Below, piece by piece: positions 6,941 through 11,113 of a stretch of 11,113 nt of DNA (positions are counted from its first letter, which is position 1; each line of letters opens with the position of its first letter). A program made the position numbers and the translations under genes. Origin of the DNA: an uncultured Selenomonas sp. (GTDB lineage: Bacteria > Bacillota > Negativicutes > Selenomonadales > Selenomonadaceae); assembly GCA_945494195.1 (NCBI GenBank), contig CALYVJ010000031.1, forward strand, positions 1-11,113, given 5' to 3'. Under the pieces are notes generated by a model, which was given only the letters and a program-made list of their open reading frames with translations, was not told where the DNA came from and did no database searches.

Positions 6941-8308
6941 ATGAACAAATGGCAGATAGGAAAAGTTATAGTGGTGGGGGCTGTTATGATTTTTGTGCTG
7001 CTGCCAGTGGCCAGGCTGGCTGCGTCTCCAATGAGGGTGCAAGTGGTTAATGGCGATGTGCGGGCAGTGCTCTTATCGGCAGCTAAAATGGGGCATTTTA
7101 ATTTGGTCTTAGATGATGATGTCAAGGGGACAGTGACGCTCAATATGATCGAAGAACCAGAGCGGGTGATGCATCTGGTGGCTTCTGCCAAAGGTTTGAT
7201 ACTATTCCAGGATGGCGAAGATTATATTGTGACCGTTGCCGGCAGATCGGGGAGTTTATCCCATGTGCATTCGTATAAAGTGAAATATGCCAATCCCCAT
7301 GACTTGGCCAGGGCGATAAATTTATCGCTCTTGAATGAAGGAAAATTTGATTCTGTGTTGAATAAGAACTATAATGATACGAAGAATGAGGCGAATGCTC
7401 AAAAGACTGCTGGGCGGGCTGTAAACAGGGCTCTTGTGGATGAGACATCCGGCTCGGTTATTTTTTGTGGAACGGTTTTGGAAGCTCAGGAAGCAGAGGC
7501 TGTTTTGCGTAAATTGGATGTTCCGGCAGAACAGGTATCATTAGAAGCAAAAGTAATTGCACTTTCGCGTAGTGCATCAAAGGATTTGGGAGTGGAGTGG
7601 CAATGGTCCACACTGCCACAATATCCGGAATACCACAAGACGCGATATAAAAATGGACAGGACGGGGATTATACGGATACGGAAATCCGCCGCCGGTTCA
7701 ACGGTAGTGAACAGATTCCGGGGATAATCCGTTTTGGGCACGGTCCCGAGGGGATACCCTTTGAATTTTATTTTAGTGCAAAGCTCAATGCTATGATTGC
7801 GGATGGTAAAGCCAAAATGCTGGCAAGGCCGAATATTACTACGTTACAGGGGCACGAGGCTATAATCAATATCGGTGGAGAGGTTCCGGTACCGACCCAG
7901 TCGGTCACGGAACTATCGACAATAACTACGATGACGTATCGTCAGACTGGTATTATTTTGCGGTGCATTCCGCGGGTCAATACTGGAGGAAAGATAACGG
8001 CAGAGGTTCATACCGAGGTTAGTTCGCCGTTGTACGTCAATGATATCAAAGCGTATCGGTTTCAGAAACGAAGTGCAGATACCACTGTACGCCTTAGTGA
8101 TGGGGAGACTATGGTAATTGGTGGATTGATAGGCAGCGATGAATCCCGGTCGATGAGCAAAGTGCCGTTTATTGGGGATGTTCCTATTTTGGGGAGTTTT
8201 TTTCGCAATTATAAGAGGAATCATTCGGAGTCGGAAATCATGATTTTCCTGACTGCGCATATATTGAGGGATTCCGGTAGTATGAAAGATACAGGCCAAT
8301 GCGACTAG
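6941..8308 (+). CDS. Secretin (PilQ/GspD superfamily) outer-membrane channel
   Basis: This is a complete 455-residue secretin. It has a signal peptide (hydrophobic about 8-28), an N0/STN-type domain (about 30-98), an N1 repeat (about 107-195) and the beta-barrel core (about 198-445). Core hallmarks are VSLEAKVIALSRSASKDLGVEW (199-220), AKMLARPNITTLQGHEA (291-307), GGEVPVP (312-318), TVRLSDGETMVIGGLI (382-397), VPFIGDVPILGSFFRNY (408-424) and EIMIFLTAHIL (432-442). Secretins form a 12-15-subunit gated ring in the outer membrane for pilus, toxin or DNA passage. It is short compared with PilQ of Proteobacteria, having only one N1-type domain and no AMIN domain. The GAGGA at 6930-6934 lies within the end of the preceding gene, so translation is coupled. 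None of the usual pilMNO or secretion-ATPase genes lies next to it. Whether it serves pili, competence or secretion cannot be told from this window. Confidence 0.95.
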   Translation: MNKWQIGKVIVVGAVMIFVLLPVARLAASPMRVQVVNGDVRAVLLSAAKMGHFNLVLDDDVKGTVTLNMIEEPERVMHLVASAKGLILFQDGEDYIVTVAGRSGSLSHVHSYKVKYANPHDLARAINLSLLNEGKFDSVLNKNYNDTKNEANAQKTAGRAVNRALVDETSGSVIFCGTVLEAQEAEAVLRKLDVPAEQVSLEAKVIALSRSASKDLGVEWQWSTLPQYPEYHKTRYKNGQDGDYTDTEIRRRFNGSEQIPGIIRFGHGPEGIPFEFYFSAKLNAMIADGKAKMLARPNITTLQGHEAIINIGGEVPVPTQSVTELSTITTMTYRQTGIILRCIPRVNTGGKITAEVHTEVSSPLYVNDIKAYRFQKRSADTTVRLSDGETMVIGGLIGSDESRSMSKVPFIGDVPILGSFFRNYKRNHSESEIMIFLTAHILRDSGSMKDTGQCD

Positions 8309-8323
8309 AAAAGGAGAACAGAT

Positions 8324-8995
8324 ATGGCGATTAAGATTTTGATTGCAGACGATCATGCCTTGTTGCGGCAGGGGATCAAGCGTGTGCTGAACTTTGAAGA
8401 TGATCTTGAGGTTATCGGTGAGGCAGAAGACGGACAGGAGACATTGGCGCGTACGCTGATGCTTCAGCCGGATGTACTGTTGTTGGACCTCAACATGCCA
8501 GGGCTCAGTGGCTTGGAGGTCGCTCGCCAGCTCAAGCAGGTGGAATGTCCAACCAAAATTGTCGCATTGACGATTCACGATAGTGATAATTACGTATTGG
8601 AATTGTTGAAGAATGGTGCGCTGGGCTACCTTCTAAAGGATGTGGAACCAGCGGTGCTGGTCAAGGCTATCCATGTAGTAAATGAGGGCAACGCTTTTGT
8701 TTATCCGAAGCTTGCAGAGCGGTTGTTTGGCAGCTTGTCGATTTCGGATGATGTAGAGACAAAGGCTCGGGAAATGTTGGATGAGAGCCGTGGCGAGCGG
8801 CTGACTGCCCGTGAGATGGATGTACTGGAGTGCATCGCCAAAGGGTTTTCCAATCAGGATATCGGCAAGGCTTTGGGGCTTAGTGAAAAGACCGTCAAGA
8901 ACCATTTGACTAGTATTTTCCATAAACTCAAGGTTAATGACCGTACCCAGGCATTGGTTTACGTCTTGAAGAATAAAATCATATCGTTGGATTGA
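8324..8995 (+). CDS. NarL/FixJ-family response regulator, DegU-like
   Basis: This 223-residue protein has an N-terminal receiver domain with all key residues: acidic pair Asp9-Asp10, phosphoacceptor Asp55 in LLLDLNMPG, switch Thr83 and Lys105. It ends in a LuxR-type helix-turn-helix DNA-binding domain (about 160-220: LTAREMDVLECIAKGFSNQ, SEKTVKNHLTSIFHKLKV). The phrases FEDDLEV, IHDSDNYV and VNDRTQALVYVLKN resemble Bacillus DegU closely. It should bind DNA as a dimer once phosphorylated by a histidine kinase, but no kinase gene is adjacent. AAGGAG at 8311-8316 precedes the ATG. It starts 15 nt after the secretin stop with no terminator between, so it belongs to the secretin transcript and may control surface or competence functions; that link is inferred. 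An intrinsic terminator follows. Confidence 0.95.
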   Translation: MAIKILIADDHALLRQGIKRVLNFEDDLEVIGEAEDGQETLARTLMLQPDVLLLDLNMPGLSGLEVARQLKQVECPTKIVALTIHDSDNYVLELLKNGALGYLLKDVEPAVLVKAIHVVNEGNAFVYPKLAERLFGSLSISDDVETKAREMLDESRGERLTAREMDVLECIAKGFSNQDIGKALGLSEKTVKNHLTSIFHKLKVNDRTQALVYVLKNKIISLD

Positions 8996-9043
8996 GGATA
9001 ACACGCAGGATTGAGACTGTGAACGAATCATTCTGTATACAGG

Positions 9044-9080
9044 AAAGGCCGCGGACTCCAAAACGAGTCAGCGGCCTTTT
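9044..9080 (+). terminator. Intrinsic terminator after the response regulator
   Basis: AAAGGCCGC (9044-9052) pairs with GCGGCCTTT (9071-9079), then after one G/A mismatch GACTC pairs with GAGTC around a CAAAAC loop. The stem is GC-rich and ends in TTTT; the flanking As also make it usable in the opposite direction. It closes the three-gene secretin unit. Confidence 0.9.
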
Positions 9081-9100
9081 ATAATGAAGGATTTTGCGTA

Positions 9101-9129
9101 TAGAAAAATCTTTCAATCAGCGGTATAAT
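9101..9129 (+). promoter_or_regulatory. Promoter for the siroheme/heme operon
   Basis: TAGAAA (9101-9106, four of six matches to the -35 consensus) lies 17 nt from a perfect TATAAT (9124-9129). Transcription would start near 9136, about 60 nt before the first gene. It lies directly downstream of the preceding terminator, so the operon has its own promoter. Confidence 0.6.
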
Positions 9130-9160
9130 AGTAGAAGCAGTTAAAAAATGAATCTAATTC

Positions 9161-9179
9161 GTAAATGATATTCATTCAG
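9161..9179 (+). promoter_or_regulatory. Fur-box-like palindrome in the heme operon leader
   Basis: The 19 bases here match the classical E. coli Fur consensus at 13 positions, with a perfect palindromic core AATGA-TAT-TCATT (9164-9176). It lies about 25-43 nt downstream of the predicted transcription start and just before the ribosome binding site. Iron control of siroheme/heme synthesis would make sense, but the match is partial and the AT-rich context raises the chance level. AATGAAT at 9147-9153 can also pair with ATTCATT at 9170-9176 in RNA. Confidence 0.35.
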
Positions 9180-9195
9180 GAAAGCAGGGGAGCAA

Positions 9196-9843
9196 ATGCT
9201 TTATCCATTGAATCTGGATCTGTCCGGTAAATCGTGTGTGGTGATAGGCGGCGGCCAGGTGGCGGAGCGGAAGGTGAAGGGCTTGGTTGCCGCTGGGGCT
9301 GTTGTGACAGTTATCGCACCGGCTGTCACGGATACGCTGCAGCGATTGGCGGGGGAACGCCAATTGCGCTGGCAGGCAGGAGCATATGCGTATGGCATGC
9401 TGGCACCATATCAGCCGTTATTGGTATTCTGTGCGGCGGATTCGGCCACAGCTAACCGAGAGGCGGCGCGGGAAGCAAAGCAACTCAGGGCGTTAGTCAA
9501 TGCGGCTGCACAACCGGAGGTGACGGACTTTCAGGTCCCGTCGCGCGTTGTGCGGGGAGATTTGCTGTTGACGGTGTCTACCGGCGGCGACAGTCCGGCT
9601 TTTTCATGGCTTTTGCGGAAGCGGCTGGAGCAGGAATATCCCCAGAGTTTTGCGGATTTTTTGCCGCGGCTCAGGGCTTTGCGTGAAGAAATAAAACAGC
9701 TGCCGGGAGGCAGTGCAGAGCATCAGCGCCGCTGGCGCAACGCTCTGAATCAGTGTGTGATAGAGTTAGTGAGAGCCGGTCAGCTGGACCGGGCGGAGGA
9801 AGAGATACGTAATGGAATTATTGATGCTGGGGCTGAATCATAA
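9196..9843 (+). CDS. Precorrin-2 dehydrogenase / sirohydrochlorin ferrochelatase-like protein
   Basis: This 215-residue protein matches the Met8p / SirC / CysG-N-terminal family, which oxidises precorrin-2 to sirohydrochlorin with NAD+ and in some members inserts iron to make siroheme. The NAD-binding fold begins with VVIGGGQVAERKVKGLVAAG (15-34) and IAP (40-42). The family segment VTDFQVPSRVVRGDLLLTVSTGG (109-131) with STGGDSPA and LLRKRLE (139-145) follows. The C-terminal helical region is complete, so it is a stand-alone enzyme without a methyltransferase domain. At residues 102-107 it reads NAAAQP, where relatives usually have N-V-V-D-D-P, so the conserved Asp is alanine (Ala105); this may alter dehydrogenase or chelatase activity. 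AGGGG at 9186-9190 precedes the ATG. Its end overlaps hemA by 32 nt. Confidence 0.92.
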   Translation: MLYPLNLDLSGKSCVVIGGGQVAERKVKGLVAAGAVVTVIAPAVTDTLQRLAGERQLRWQAGAYAYGMLAPYQPLLVFCAADSATANREAAREAKQLRALVNAAAQPEVTDFQVPSRVVRGDLLLTVSTGGDSPAFSWLLRKRLEQEYPQSFADFLPRLRALREEIKQLPGGSAEHQRRWRNALNQCVIELVRAGQLDRAEEEIRNGIIDAGAES

Positions 9844-11113
9844 AACTGCTCCTGTCGATGTGCGGGAGCGGTTCGCGATTCCCAAACAGGCAATACGGGA
9901 TGGACTGGCGAACCTCAATGATTATGAAGGCCTTTCGGAGGCCGTGGTCTTATCTACCTGCAATCGCAGTGAGATGTATGCGGTGGTGGACGATATCCGG
10001 GAGGATTTGCCGACGCTTCGCCAGTTCCTCTTTGATCTTACGGGGAATGAGGAGAATATCGACGAGTATCTCTACCATCATGAAAATGAGGAATGTATCC
10101 GCCATCTGTTTAAGGTGGCGTCTAGCCTTGATTCCTTGGTGCTGGGGGAGGGACAGATCCTGTCGCAGGTAAAGGCAGCTTATGCGTTAGGACGTGAGGC
10201 CAGTACGACCAGTACCATCCTCAATACGCTTTTTCACCGAGCCATTGCCTGTGGCAAACGCGTGCGGACCGAAACCCGCATTCAGTATAATTCGGTTTCG
10301 ATAAGTTATGCAGCGGTGAAGCTGGCCAGTGAAGTGTTGGGGGAATTGACCTTGTCCAACGCACTCATTTTCGGTGCGGGAAAGATGGCCGAACTTACTG
10401 CGCAGCATCTGGTTTCCCGAGGGATCAAGAAGATCTATGTGACGAATCGTCATTTGGAAAGAGCCGAGCAGTTGGCAGACCGCTTCAATGGGGAAGCGAT
10501 TTCCTTTGATGAAGCGATGAAAAAGGCTGTGGATGTGGATGTCATTGTGACTTCTACCGGAGCCCCGCATTATATCATCAAGCCTTGGGAGACGCGCCAG
10601 CTTATGACTAAGCGCAAGGGGCGCCAGTTGTTCCTCATCGACATTGCGGTGCCGCGTGATGTGGACCCTGAAGTGGGAGAAATCAAGAATGTCAGTCTCT
10701 ACAATATCGATGCACTGGAAGAAGTCGTTGATGAGCATGTACAGGAACGGCGGGAAGAAGCGGTTCAGGCACAGAAGATTGTCGAGGAAGAAGTGGCATC
10801 GATTGAAGATAAATTCCAATACTTGTCCTTCCGGCCGCTTATGGCCTTGCTTTCCGAACGCTGTGAGCGCATCCGGCAGCGTGAAATCAAGCGGGCTAGT
10901 TCGAAGCTTCCCGACCTTACCAAGGAAGAAAAGCGGCAGATTGAGCATATGACCCGTATGATTGTGCGAAAGATTTTGCGCATGCCGATGATGAAATTGA
11001 ATGCATCGGCCGGGACGCCCCAGGAAGAATTCTATATCGACGCAATGCGTTCGTTATTTAAACTCGATACGATAGGAGAGACAGGGACTCGTGAAGAAAG
11101 ACACCATCATTAT
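9812..11113 (+). CDS. hemA: Glutamyl-tRNA reductase (3' end beyond the window)
   Basis: The frame is open from ATG 9812 to the last base, 434 codons, already about the usual full length (roughly 430), so only a few residues are missing. The enzyme reduces glutamyl-tRNA(Glu) to glutamate-1-semialdehyde with NADPH, the first committed step of C5-pathway tetrapyrrole synthesis. Signatures are GLNHKTAPVDVRE (7-19), the catalytic Cys50 in VVLSTCNRSEMY (45-56), SLVLGEGQILSQVKAAY (108-124), the NADPH loop FGAGKMAEL (187-195) and IDIAVPRDVDPEV (positions 10632-10670). The C-terminal dimerisation helices are present (10700-11060). GGAGGAAGAG at 9795-9804 within the preceding gene serves as ribosome binding site, and the 32-nt overlap suggests coupled translation. 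The order siroheme enzyme-hemA fits Firmicute tetrapyrrole operons. Confidence 0.97.
   Translation, partial: MELLMLGLNHKTAPVDVRERFAIPKQAIRDGLANLNDYEGLSEAVVLSTCNRSEMYAVVDDIREDLPTLRQFLFDLTGNEENIDEYLYHHENEECIRHLFKVASSLDSLVLGEGQILSQVKAAYALGREASTTSTILNTLFHRAIACGKRVRTETRIQYNSVSISYAAVKLASEVLGELTLSNALIFGAGKMAELTAQHLVSRGIKKIYVTNRHLERAEQLADRFNGEAISFDEAMKKAVDVDVIVTSTGAPHYIIKPWETRQLMTKRKGRQLFLIDIAVPRDVDPEVGEIKNVSLYNIDALEEVVDEHVQERREEAVQAQKIVEEEVASIEDKFQYLSFRPLMALLSERCERIRQREIKRASSKLPDLTKEEKRQIEHMTRMIVRKILRMPMMKLNASAGTPQEEFYIDAMRSLFKLDTIGETGTREERHHHY
11091..11113 (+). CDS. hemC: Probable start of hemC, hydroxymethylbilane synthase (3' partial)
   Basis: A GTG at 11091 opens a frame reading (M)KKDTII up to the window edge, the kind of short lysine-rich start followed by a hydrophobic strand that precedes the GTRxSxLAL motif of porphobilinogen deaminase. 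AGGG at 11083-11086 and AGGAG at 11074-11078 lie upstream. hemC is the usual next gene after hemA in Firmicutes. Only seven codons are visible and they overlap the hemA 3' end, so the call rests mainly on gene order. Confidence 0.4.

Overview
All recognisable genes lie on the + strand. The window looks like chromosome from a diderm Firmicute, most likely a Negativicute of the Selenomonas/Mitsuokella/Anaerovibrio kind. A Firmicute-style DegU-like regulator and strong AGGAGG-type ribosome binding sites occur alongside an outer-membrane secretin with a PilP/GspC-like partner and an ElyC-type envelope protein. This placement is inferred from gene content and sequence style, not from a database match.

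Layout. (1) 1-2191: the possible tail of an unrecognised gene, then an ElyC/YdcF-family (DUF218) membrane protein overlapping a MATE-family multidrug/metabolite transporter by 4 nt. (2) 2192-4589: a complete alpha-phosphohexomutase (phosphoglucomutase type) followed after 22 nt by a 190-residue open frame. That frame is a mosaic remnant of a second, phosphomannomutase-type phosphohexomutase. It keeps domain II and one helix of domain III but lacks the phosphoserine domain, most of domain III and the phosphate-binding domain IV. (3) 4590-6254: a near-consensus promoter nested inside a long inverted repeat drives glucose-6-phosphate isomerase (pgi), which ends in a very strong terminator. (4) 6255-9080: a self-contained three-gene unit with its own promoter and terminator: a bitopic PilP/GspC-like protein, a secretin, and an orphan DegU/NarL-type response regulator. 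(5) 9081-11113: a promoter with a Fur-like palindrome, then the start of a tetrapyrrole operon: precorrin-2 dehydrogenase/ferrochelatase-like protein, glutamyl-tRNA reductase (hemA, open at the window edge) and probably the first codons of hemC.

How the genes work together. The phosphoglucomutase and Pgi form the glucose-1-phosphate / glucose-6-phosphate / fructose-6-phosphate node that feeds glycolysis and nucleotide-sugar synthesis. The secretin and PilP-like protein would form the outer-membrane pore and inner-membrane link of a type IV pilus, competence or type II secretion machine whose other parts are not here. The final operon makes 5-aminolevulinate precursors and siroheme/cobalamin intermediates.

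No RNA genes, CRISPR arrays, insertion sequences or phage genes were seen. The points most worth a second look are the degenerate phosphomannomutase mosaic, the promoter nested in a terminator-like repeat, the isolated secretin/PilP-like/DegU-like unit, the Fur-like site, and the substituted aspartate position in the siroheme enzyme.
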